Below, piece by piece: positions 1 to 4,915 of a stretch of DNA of 5,773 nt. Within the stretch, counting starts at the first letter, position 1; each line of letters opens with the position of its first letter. The notes beneath the pieces are model-generated. The model saw only the letters and a program-made list of their open reading frames with translations. It was not told the DNA's origin and ran no database searches. Origin of the DNA: an uncultured Candidatus Melainabacteria bacterium (GTDB lineage: Bacteria; Cyanobacteriota; Vampirovibrionia; Gastranaerophilales; Gastranaerophilaceae); contig CAKURN010000103.1 of the NCBI GenBank assembly GCA_934675695.1, positions 1 to 5,773 on the forward strand, read 5' to 3'. Position numbers and translations under genes: made by a program.

Positions 1-249
1 GAAGAAAATACGCAAAACAAAGAAACAAAAATTATTTCAATTCAAGTTACGCAAGATAACAAATATATTCTAGAAAATGAAGAAGTTTCAGAGAATGATT
101 TGTTAGCTGTTTTGAAAGAAAAATCAAAAGAATATAAAGACGGTCTTATGATAGAAGCAAATGGTGATTCTACCCATGAAGCCGTTGTTAGATTGATGGA
201 TACAGCAAGAAATGCTGGTGTTCATAGTATTTCTATTACTGAAATATAA
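1..249 (+). CDS. exbD: ExbD/TolR-family biopolymer transport subunit, C-terminal part (5' end outside window)
   Basis: The first 82 codons in frame 1 are open and end at TAA 247-249; the start lies upstream of the window. The residues match the periplasmic domain of ExbD/TolR: a strand 'IISIQVTQDNKYIL', the turn 'NEEVSENDL' leading a helix, a strand 'GLMIEANGD', the helix 'EAVVRLMDTARNAGV' and the closing strand 'HSISIT'. In this family the protein has one N-terminal membrane helix and works with ExbB/TolQ, using proton motive force to energise TonB- or Tol-dependent processes across the periplasm. The membrane helix and its conserved Asp are not visible. The family's usual acidic residue after the second strand appears here as Asn in 'EANGD'. 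ExbD and TolR cannot be told apart from this fragment; an upstream exbB/tolQ would be expected. No convincing terminator follows, so read-through into the next gene is possible. Confidence 0.85.
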   Translation, partial: EENTQNKETKIISIQVTQDNKYILENEEVSENDLLAVLKEKSKEYKDGLMIEANGDSTHEAVVRLMDTARNAGVHSISITEI

Positions 250-297
250 CTTTACATTGTGTTATTTTTTATTTGTATGTGGAACTGTGTAATTAGC

Positions 298-303
298 TAT
301 AAA
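298..303 (+). promoter_or_regulatory. Possible -10 element (TATAAA) for the 181-residue gene
   Basis: TATAAA lies 10 bases upstream of the AAGGAG ribosome site (314-319) and would give a leader of about 19 nt. The best -35-like match is TTGTAT at 273-278, but its 19-base spacing is long. The 5-bp arms TGTGT (286-290) and ACACA (306-310) flank the element. This is weak evidence in AT-rich DNA; co-transcription from exbD is equally possible. Confidence 0.3.
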
Positions 304-328
304 TCACACAAATAAGGAGTATATTGTT

Positions 329-874
329 ATGGGAACAGAAGTTAATAATCAAAACGTTCAACAACCCAAACAAGACGTTGTTGTATCAACTACTGCAAAA
401 ACTACTGTTGATGAAGATTTAAAAGAAGAATTAAAGGAAGTCCTAATCACATCTAGGACTGCAAAAAACTCTCCACAAATGGTTGGTTCAGAAGACACAA
501 TGACTTCAACCAAAAGCATAGTTGAAACTTTAACAAAAGTTTTTCCTGCAGGTTTATCTGAAGGTGCAGTTGTAGATAAATTAATGACTACATATAAAAT
601 TGATAAAGAAACAGCACAAGCATGTTACAAATCTGCACTAGATGAAGTTTCTAAAAAAAGTAAAGTATCAAAATTAGAAATCCAAAATAACGCCGATGCT
701 CTAACTTCAGAAAACGGAAAAGACGGAATAGATAATTTGAATGCTTGGGGAAATTATCAAAAAATGATGTTAGATACAAAAACAGAAGCCCCAAAAGATG
801 ATAAAGATAATAATTCAAAAAAAGATGACAAATTAGAAATGGATATGTCTAGTTCAACCAGAGGTGGAGATTAG
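329..874 (+). CDS. Hypothetical 181-residue soluble protein downstream of exbD
   Basis: I do not recognise this family. The ATG at 329 is preceded by AAGGAG at 314-319 with 9-base spacing, which fixes the start well. There is no signal peptide and no membrane segment, so the product is probably cytoplasmic. Three zones are visible: an N-terminal Gln/Thr/Val-rich stretch (about 1-28) likely to be disordered; a central, mainly helical part (about 29-125) with 'VFPAGLSEGAVVDKLMTTYKI', which reads like a small helical domain; and a Lys/Asp-rich hydrophilic tail (about 150-181) ending in 'TRGGD'. The gene starts 79 bases after the exbD-like gene on the same strand, so a shared transcript is plausible but nothing links the functions. 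Its TAG stop (872-874) overlaps the TAA stop of ispF on the other strand. A strong terminator for this transcript lies about 45 bases further on, inside ispF. Confidence 0.8.
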   Translation: MGTEVNNQNVQQPKQDVVVSTTAKTTVDEDLKEELKEVLITSRTAKNSPQMVGSEDTMTSTKSIVETLTKVFPAGLSEGAVVDKLMTTYKIDKETAQACYKSALDEVSKKSKVSKLEIQNNADALTSENGKDGIDNLNAWGNYQKMMLDTKTEAPKDDKDNNSKKDDKLEMDMSSSTRGGD

Positions 875-883
875 TTTTCCACC
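863..883. repeat. Inverted repeat spanning the two overlapping convergent stop codons
   Basis: GGTGGA (863-868) pairs with TCCACC (878-883). One GU-type pair and one AU pair extend the stem to 8 bp around a 5-base loop (871-875) that contains the overlapping TAA/TAG stops. Neither strand has a T-run after it, so it is not a standard intrinsic terminator. Confidence 0.5.
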
Positions 884-1344
884 AATACAACAGCATTTGA
901 AATTATAGAAAGCATATTACCAACGGAGTCTTGTTCTTCGTTGGTTTTTGCTTTTATTGAGATTTGATTAATTTCGATATCACAAGCTTTTGCTATATTT
1001 TCTCTCATTAATTCTATGTAATTTTTTAATTTTGGCTTTTGACAAATTATATTACTATCTATGTTTACGATTTTAAATCCTTCTTCATTTAAAATTTCAC
1101 ATGCTTTTTTTAGTAATATCAAACTGTCGGCATTTTTGTATTTTTCATCCGTATCCGGAAAATGATATCCAATATCTCTCAAAGCAACTGAACCCAAAAT
1201 AGCATCTATTATAGCATGAACAAGCACATCTGCGTCACTATGTCCCAATAAACCCAACTCAAATGGGATTTTTACACCACCTAGTATTAAGGCTCTATTT
1301 TCACTAAGTTTATGTATATCGTATCCTATACCTACTCTTATCAT
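871..1344 (-). CDS. ispF: 2-C-methyl-D-erythritol 2,4-cyclodiphosphate synthase (IspF)
   Basis: IspF converts CDP-methylerythritol 2-phosphate to methylerythritol 2,4-cyclodiphosphate plus CMP, in the MEP route to isoprenoids; the family works as a zinc-dependent cytoplasmic homotrimer. The 157-residue length is typical. Visible family marks: 'GIGYDIH' with zinc ligands Asp9 and His11, 'GGVKIPFELGLLGHSDADV' with the HSD triplet at 35-37, His43 as third zinc ligand, 'DIGYHFPDTD' at 57-66, and 'KAKTNE' at 131-136 with the metal-binding Glu136. After this the protein departs from the usual 'LGxxGRGEGIA' and reads 'QDSVGNMLSII'. The ATG overlaps the stop of the HAD gene (ATGA, 1341-1344), indicating translational coupling; a weak GGTGG site sits at 1359-1355. 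The last codons overlap the 181-residue gene tail to tail. No fused IspD domain is present. Confidence 0.96.
   Translation of the reverse strand: MIRVGIGYDIHKLSENRALILGGVKIPFELGLLGHSDADVLVHAIIDAILGSVALRDIGYHFPDTDEKYKNADSLILLKKACEILNEEGFKIVNIDSNIICQKPKLKNYIELMRENIAKACDIEINQISIKAKTNEEQDSVGNMLSIISNAVVLVEN
919..955 (+). terminator. Intrinsic terminator for the exbD/181-residue transcript, inside ispF
   Basis: ACCAACGGAG (919-928) pairs with CTTCGTTGGT (936-945) as a 10-bp stem with one G-T wobble and a 7-base loop. It is followed on the plus strand by TTTT, GC and TTTT to position 955. The stem starts about 45 bases after the stop of the plus-strand gene. On the minus strand the same hairpin is followed by AATATGC with no T-run, so it should act only on plus-strand transcripts. 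It lies over IspF codons 134-142. Confidence 0.75.
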
Positions 1345-2135
1345 AAAAAATTTTCCACCAAATCAACAAGCTCATTACTATCTACACTTTTGCATTTGTA
1401 GTCTGACATTTCTTCTAATTTTTTGCTATTGTTTCCAACGCAAACTTTTATTCCTGCATTTTTCAACAGTTCAATGTCGTTATCTTGATCGCCCGAAGCA
1501 AGAATTTCTTCTGTTTTTAAATTCCAATATTTTTTTAAAAAATTAAGTGCATGCCCTTTTGAAGCACCTATGTTATTTATTTCTAAATAAATAGGAGAAC
1601 TTTGCACTATGGTTAATATTCCATTGTATTTTTGTCTAAGCTCGTTTTTTATTTCTTCCATCAAGGTTTTGTCTTCTATAACTGCAAGAATTTTTGGTAC
1701 AGAATGAAGTTCGATATCTAACAAAGAATCAACAACTGTGTAGTTTGTGCCTCTACCGTTACAATATGAATGCATAAGCTCTTTATCATCGTCATCTACA
1801 TACAAAATATCGTCATTATAAACATGGGTGTGGATATTTTTTTCTTTAAAATATTTTATAATTTCTTTTGCAATTTTATTATTAAGCAAACTTTGCCACA
1901 AAATTTCTTTTTCTGTTCTTATGATTGCCCCTTGATAACAAACAAGAGGAGTTTTTATGTTGAATTTTTTTGCTTCATGGAAAGCACCATCAAACATTCT
2001 TCCTGTTGCCAAAACAAATTTTACGCCTGATGAATTTATTTTTGTTATTAAATTTTTCATTTCTTGAGTGAAAGAACCATCATAGTTCATTATTGTTCCG
2101 TCTATATCGGATATCCAAAGTTTAATTTTTGTCAC
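1341..2135 (-). CDS. Cof-type HAD-superfamily hydrolase (phosphatase), 264 residues
   Basis: A haloacid-dehalogenase-superfamily phosphatase of the Cof (IIB cap) class, which typically removes phosphate from sugar phosphates, nucleotides or cofactors; the substrate cannot be told from sequence. All four HAD motifs are present: I 'DIDGT' at 10-14 (nucleophile Asp10, acid/base Asp12), II 'ATGR' at 43-46, III Lys193 in 'GASKGHAL', and IV 'GDQDND' at 215-220. Residues about 80-185 form the inserted cap. The length is usual for the class. The start is GTG (2135-2133), supported by a GAGG site at 2146-2143, 7 bases upstream, and by an in-frame TAA just before it. It is the first gene of a two-gene unit with ispF, joined by an ATGA overlap. 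Nothing ties it chemically to isoprenoid synthesis; the pairing may simply be an operon of convenience. Confidence 0.92.
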   Translation of the reverse strand: MTKIKLWISDIDGTIMNYDGSFTQEMKNLITKINSSGVKFVLATGRMFDGAFHEAKKFNIKTPLVCYQGAIIRTEKEILWQSLLNNKIAKEIIKYFKEKNIHTHVYNDDILYVDDDDKELMHSYCNGRGTNYTVVDSLLDIELHSVPKILAVIEDKTLMEEIKNELRQKYNGILTIVQSSPIYLEINNIGASKGHALNFLKKYWNLKTEEILASGDQDNDIELLKNAGIKVCVGNNSKKLEEMSDYKCKSVDSNELVDLVENFL

Positions 2136-2158
2136 AATTTTACCTCTTTAGTATTTTT

Positions 2159-2164
2159 ATTATA
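2159..2164 (-). promoter_or_regulatory. Probable -10 element (TATAAT) for the HAD-ispF unit
   Basis: Read on the minus strand this is a perfect TATAAT, placed to give a start near 2152 and a leader of about 17 nt that carries the GAGG ribosome site. No good -35 hexamer is seen at 16-18 bases. A second minus-strand TATAAT at 2177-2172 is an alternative. Confidence 0.45.
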
Positions 2165-2173
2165 CAATAAAAT

Positions 2174-2179
2174 TATACT
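2174..2179 (+). promoter_or_regulatory. Possible -10 element (TATACT) for the glutamate synthase gene
   Basis: TATACT lies in the right arm of the divergent inverted repeat and would give a start near 2186, with a leader of about 25 nt holding AGGAG at 2195-2199. The -35 position (GTATTT, 17-base spacing) is poor. TTGTCA (2129-2134) with TATTTT (2152-2157) at 17-base spacing is an alternative promoter. Confidence 0.35.
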
Positions 2180-2210
2180 AAAGATATTTTTTATAGGAGC
2201 TTACTATATT

Positions 2211-3584
2211 ATGGCTGAAAAAGTTGAAAGACAAAAACAAAAAGAACAAGATAGATTTGAGAGAAGAAAAAATTTCGACGCTGTAGAAGAAAACTTTACA
2301 AAAGAACAAGCAGCTCTTGAGGCTTCTCGTTGTTTGTCTTGTAAAAATGCAAGATGTAAACAAGGCTGTCCTGTTTCTATTGATATTCCGAACTTTATAA
2401 AAGCTATTAAAGAAGACAATTTAGAAGCTGCAGGCGAAGTAATCAGACAATCTTCCATGCTTCCTTCTGTTTGTGGCAGAGTTTGTCCGCAAGAAAAGCA
2501 ATGCGAAGGGAATTGTATTTTAGGTATAAAAGGTCAAAGCGTTGCAATCGGTGCATTAGAAAGATATGTTGGCGATAATACAGCTGCAAAAAAACAAGAA
2601 ATTAAACCAAACGGCAAAAAAGTTGCAATAGTTGGTTCCGGTTGTGCAGGTATGTCTGCTGCGGCTGATTTAAGAAATGCAGGATTTGAAGTTTCAATTT
2701 TTGAAGCACTGCACGAATTTGGCGGCGTTTTAAGATACGGTATTCCTCCTTTTAGGCTTCCTAGAACTGTTTTGGATAGAGAAATAAAAGCCTTAATGGA
2801 AATGGGTGTTAAATTTTTCAAAAACGTTATTGTTGGAAAATCAATCACAATAAAACAATTGCAAGAAGACGGCTATGATGCGATTTTTATTTGTTCTGGT
2901 GCAGGTCTTCCTAAAATGATGCATATTAAAGGCGAAAATTTAAACGGTGTTTATTCTGCAAATGAATTTTTAACCAGAGTAAATTTAATGCACGCTAATA
3001 GCCCCGATACACCAACACCTTTAAAAGTTGCAAAATCAGCTGCAATTATCGGTGGTGGTAATGTTGCGATGGATGCTGCTAGAACTGCGGTTAGGGTAGG
3101 ATATGAAAATGTTTATATCTGTTATCGTAGAACTGAAAAAGAGCTTCCTGCTAGATTAGAAGAAATTCGCCATGCAAAAGAAGAAGGAATAGAATTTAAG
3201 TTCCTTCATGCTCCTGTTGAAATCATAGGTGAAGATGGTTGGGTAAAATCAATGAAATTTGAATTAATGGAATTGGGTGAACCTGACGCTTCTGGTCGTC
3301 AAAAACCGATAGGTACGGGAAAATTCGTTGATATTCCATTAGATAGTGTGATTGTTTCTCTTGGTACCGGTCCAAATCCTATCATTCAAAGAAGTGCAGA
3401 AAATGAACACATTGAACTTGATACAGATAACAAAGGTTATATTGTAATTAATGACAAAGGTGAAACTTCTGTAAAATCCATATATGCCGGTGGTGACGTT
3501 GCTCCTTTGGGGCCATCTACTGCAATTAATGCGATGGGTGCCGGAAAACGTGCTGCAAAAGCAATAATTGAAGCTATTGGATAA
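2211..3584 (+). CDS. gltA: NADPH-dependent glutamate synthase, GltA-type/NfnB-like flavoprotein (457 residues)
   Basis: An iron-sulfur flavoprotein of the glutamate synthase small-subunit family, passing electrons between NADPH, FAD and [4Fe-4S] clusters. The N-terminal domain has two cysteine groups, C41/C44/C49/C53 and C88/C92/C98/C102, with 'GCPVSIDIP' and 'CGRVCPQEKQCEGNC'. The FAD site is 'VGSGCAGMSAA' (141-151), the NADP site 'GGGNVAMDAAR' (281-291) followed by 'CYRRTEKELPA' (304-314), and the closing FAD motif 'YAGGDV..GPSTAINAMGAGK' (425-446). The ATG at 2211 is chosen over an open frame reaching back to 2064 because AGGAG sits at 2195-2199 and because family homology begins there. 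The N-terminus resembles the homotetrameric GltA/NfnB/SudA group more than E. coli GltD. No large GltB subunit and no NfnA/SudB partner is adjacent, so glutamate synthesis versus transhydrogenase or sulfide/polysulfide activity is unresolved. Confidence 0.93.
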   Translation: MAEKVERQKQKEQDRFERRKNFDAVEENFTKEQAALEASRCLSCKNARCKQGCPVSIDIPNFIKAIKEDNLEAAGEVIRQSSMLPSVCGRVCPQEKQCEGNCILGIKGQSVAIGALERYVGDNTAAKKQEIKPNGKKVAIVGSGCAGMSAAADLRNAGFEVSIFEALHEFGGVLRYGIPPFRLPRTVLDREIKALMEMGVKFFKNVIVGKSITIKQLQEDGYDAIFICSGAGLPKMMHIKGENLNGVYSANEFLTRVNLMHANSPDTPTPLKVAKSAAIIGGGNVAMDAARTAVRVGYENVYICYRRTEKELPARLEEIRHAKEEGIEFKFLHAPVEIIGEDGWVKSMKFELMELGEPDASGRQKPIGTGKFVDIPLDSVIVSLGTGPNPIIQRSAENEHIELDTDNKGYIVINDKGETSVKSIYAGGDVAPLGPSTAINAMGAGKRAAKAIIEAIG

Positions 3585-3610
3585 TATTTTTAAATAAAAT
3601 AAAACAATTT

Positions 3611-3641
3611 AAAACCGCTTTTAAATTTTAAAAGCGGTTTT
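3611..3641. terminator. Bidirectional intrinsic terminator between gltA and the 92-residue gene
   Basis: AAAACCGCTTTTAAA (3611-3625) and TTTAAAAGCGGTTTT (3627-3641) are perfect reverse complements around one base. The CCGC/GCGG core is flanked by A and T runs, so a T-rich tail follows the stem on either strand. It lies 27 bases after the gltA stop and 13 bases after the stop of the convergent small gene, and so can end both transcripts. Confidence 0.88.
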
Positions 3642-3653
3642 AATATTAAAAAG

Positions 3654-3932
3654 TTATTTTTTAAAAAGTTTTTTTATTTTATTTATTATATTTTTAAAAA
3701 ATTTTACTATTTTTTCGATAAGAAGTTCTTCTTCGTCTTCTTCTGTTTCTATTTTGATTGTTGAATCAAAGCTATCAAATTTGTTTTCGTTTTTAAAATG
3801 AAAAGTTGCTTCTTCATTTTCTTCTGAATTATTTCTTTGGAAATAGCCCGTATTTCCCCCACCACCATCCATTGTTTTGTGGCTTGCTTGTACGCTAGAT
3901 AAATTTATGTTTGGGTCAAAGTCGAATGACAT
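3654..3932 (-). CDS. Hypothetical 92-residue acidic protein with a cationic amphipathic C-terminal helix
   Basis: I do not recognise the family. The ATG at 3932 has a GAGGT ribosome site at 3944-3940 (7-base spacing) and an extended -10 promoter just upstream, and a terminator follows its stop, so the small gene looks real. There is no signal peptide. The N-terminal half is polar, with 'FDFDPN', a 'GGGG' run at 23-26 and many Asn/Ser/Glu. Residues 61-69 are strongly acidic. The last 23 residues (70-92) form a predicted amphipathic helix: hydrophobic L71, I72, I75, V76, F78, F79, I82, I83, I86, L89, F90 alternate with K74, K77, K80, K85, K87, K88, K91, K92. Such a tail could bind a membrane, a nucleic acid or an acidic partner, or fold back on the acidic patch. 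It lies 74 bases after the 283-residue repeat protein on the same strand. Confidence 0.72.
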   Translation of the reverse strand: MSFDFDPNINLSSVQASHKTMDGGGGNTGYFQRNNSEENEEATFHFKNENKFDSFDSTIKIETEEDEEELLIEKIVKFFKNIINKIKKLFKK

Positions 3933-3952
3933 ATCTGCTACCTCATACTACA

Positions 3953-3981
3953 ATTATAGCACATTTTACAAAAAAATACAA
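3953..3981 (-). promoter_or_regulatory. Extended -10 promoter for the 92-residue gene
   Basis: On the minus strand TATAAT (3958-3953) is preceded by TGC, giving an extended -10 of the TGnTATAAT type. TTGTAT (3981-3976) sits 17 bases upstream as a partial -35. The predicted start, near 3946, leaves a leader of about 14 nt carrying the GAGGT ribosome site. Confidence 0.6.
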
Positions 3982-3989
3982 TATATTGT
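3978..3989. repeat. 12-bp perfect palindrome ACAATATATTGT at the -35 of the 92-residue gene
   Basis: ACAATATATTGT is its own reverse complement. It overlaps the -35 hexamer of the small-gene promoter, where a repressor could sit. A palindrome this AT-rich may also arise by chance. Confidence 0.35.
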
Positions 3990-3990
3990 G

Positions 3991-4010
3991 ATAAAAATCG
4001 CAATTTTTAT
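3991..4010. repeat. AT-only inverted repeat over the stop of the 283-residue gene
   Basis: ATAAAAAT (3991-3998) and ATTTTTAT (4003-4010) form an 8-bp stem with a 4-base loop, and the stem includes the TAA stop (4009-4007). It could act as a weak terminator or processing hairpin for the 283-residue gene, but it has no G/C pairs and no T-run directly after it. Read-through into the 92-residue gene seems likely. Confidence 0.35.
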
Positions 4011-4858
4011 AAAATTAATGCTAAAATCATTAGTATAATTGAACCTATCTGCAAACCTGTTGAAGTGTATTTTTGGATTTTGTTTGCTTCGTATAATTTT
4101 GCAGTTTGCTGAGCGTTGGCTGCAGCTTGCAATCTTTGCAATCTTAAATAGTCATCATCAGATGAAAAATCTCTTTGGAATATTTTTCTTTCTAATCTGT
4201 TTAATCTTAGACCAACAGGGTCGTGAGAGTAGGTTTTTGAAAATAATACTGTTTCGAGACCCGACAATTGAATATGTATGTCTGAATTTTCGTATTTGTT
4301 TTGTGAACCCATATACTGTTCAATTTCAGTTGTTGGTGAGTAGGGTTGTTGCGTGTAGTAGTTTGGATTTTGTGCAACTTTATCTTCTTTTATATATCCT
4401 TTTAATCTATCGGTTCTAGAAGCCAAACTGCCATCTTGGGCAGAGCCAAATATTTTCTTTTCTAGTCTTTCTAATCTTTTGTAGATATTTTCTTTTTCGT
4501 ATGTAGTTGAAAACATTTGATATTCTAGTTTGTCTATTTGAGGATAGTTTATTCCGCTTATTTCTGTTTTGTCTATTTCGTACGCTTCTTTTTTGCTATC
4601 TTCCCAGCTTTCTATACCTAGTGCTTCATTGATTTTTTTTATTCTGTTTTCTATTGACTGTTTTGAATTTGTCGAGCCAAAAATATTACTTTCAATTCTT
4701 GATAGTCGCTCCGGAGTTCCATTTTTTGCATAATTAAATCCCCAGATATTTTCTTCTATTTTAGAAATTTGACTCGTCACATCATCACCTGCAAAAGAAG
4801 TCAGGTGTATGTTAAAAGTTAATATTGCAAGTATAAATATTATTTTTGTAATTTTCAT
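4007..4858 (-). CDS. Exported, C-terminally membrane-anchored protein with three copies of a ~47-residue repeat (283 residues)
   Basis: No named function is recognised. The N-terminus is a signal peptide: Lys2 and Lys5, a hydrophobic stretch to about 20, and a likely signal peptidase I site after 'SFA' (21-23). The mature part holds three alignable repeats starting at Gln30, Gln107 and Gln197, each reading Q-[IL]-x-x-[IL]-E-x-x-[IML]-[WF]-x3-Y, then R-L-x-R-[IL]-E-x-[NK]-I-F about 21 residues on, then a shorter third R/K-rich copy. A Tyr/Gln/Pro-rich linker (about 161-190) separates repeats two and three. Residues 267-283 ('TGLQIGSIILMILALIL') are a membrane helix with nothing after it. The expected topology is a periplasmic repeat domain held by a C-terminal anchor. 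ATG 4858 is the only plausible start, since an in-frame TGA lies shortly upstream. There is no ribosome site, and an extended -10 sits so close that the mRNA looks leaderless. Similar 'RLExLExxIFG' repeats are remembered, not checked, from Melainabacteria. Confidence 0.82.
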   Translation of the reverse strand: MKITKIIFILAILTFNIHLTSFAGDDVTSQISKIEENIWGFNYAKNGTPERLSRIESNIFGSTNSKQSIENRIKKINEALGIESWEDSKKEAYEIDKTEISGINYPQIDKLEYQMFSTTYEKENIYKRLERLEKKIFGSAQDGSLASRTDRLKGYIKEDKVAQNPNYYTQQPYSPTTEIEQYMGSQNKYENSDIHIQLSGLETVLFSKTYSHDPVGLRLNRLERKIFQRDFSSDDDYLRLQRLQAAANAQQTAKLYEANKIQKYTSTGLQIGSIILMILALIL

Positions 4859-4861
4859 ATT

Positions 4862-4873
4862 GCTATTATATCA
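4862..4873 (-). promoter_or_regulatory. Extended -10 promoter predicting a leaderless mRNA
   Basis: On the minus strand TGATATAAT (4873-4865) is an extended -10. Only six bases (AGCAAT) separate TATAAT from the ATG at 4858, so the usual start point 7 bases downstream would be the A of the ATG. No clear -35 is seen, as is usual when the TGn extension is present. TGCT (4876-4873) and AGCA (4864-4861) form short inverted arms around the element. Confidence 0.5.
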
Positions 4874-4915
4874 GCAAAGATATATTTTTTTCTTGGATTT
4901 TTGAACTATTAAACA

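Larger units (their letters stand above)
2145..2184. repeat. Long inverted repeat in the divergent HAD/gltA intergenic region
   Basis: TCTTTAGTAT (2145-2154) is the exact reverse complement of ATACTAAAGA (2175-2184). Inside these arms TTTTATT (2155-2161) pairs with AATAAAA (2166-2172). The structure therefore has 17 matched base pairs, a 2-base bulge (TT, 2173-2174) and a 4-base centre (2162-2165). It covers the likely -10 elements of both divergent genes and touches the ribosome site of the HAD gene. An operator or an inverted promoter duplication are the obvious readings. Confidence 0.7.

Noticed and set aside
246..270. Possible terminator after exbD (ATAAC ... GTTAT followed by Ts)
   Set aside because: The stem is only 5 bp, mostly A-T, with a 10-base loop; too weak to call.
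286..310. CRP/FNR-like site (TGTGT ... TCACA)
   Set aside because: The arms are 13 bases apart, not the 4-6 expected for CRP/FNR half-sites.
439..460. 7-bp inverted repeat AGTCCTA/TAGGACT inside the 181-residue gene
   Set aside because: It lies in the coding sequence without a T-run or link to a start or stop; a short repeat of this size can occur by chance.
875..1361. Direct repeat TTTTCCACCAA (875-885 and 1351-1361) at the 3' ends of ispF and the HAD gene
   Set aside because: Both copies encode the same short ending (Leu-Val-Glu-Asn) and the second also serves as a weak ribosome site for ispF. No target-site or mobile-element features go with it.
1770..2030. 86-codon plus-strand open frame opposite the HAD hydrolase
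   Set aside because: Its Phe/Ile-rich translation is what the reverse complement of an AT-rich, Lys-rich gene gives; the HAD gene on the other strand has all four motifs.
2064..2210. 49-codon upstream extension of the gltA frame
   Set aside because: It overlaps the start of the HAD gene and the divergent promoters. Family similarity begins at the ATG at 2211, which has its own AGGAG site.
2178..2848. Minus-strand open frames (2178-2363, 2204-2458, 2534-2848) opposite gltA
   Set aside because: All are antisense to the conserved iron-sulfur and FAD domains of the glutamate synthase and show no independent support.
4039..4419. 126-codon plus-strand open frame opposite the repeat-protein gene
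   Set aside because: It lies wholly antisense to a gene with a signal peptide and clear internal repeats. Its translation is low-complexity and hydrophobic, with no family resemblance and no ribosome site.
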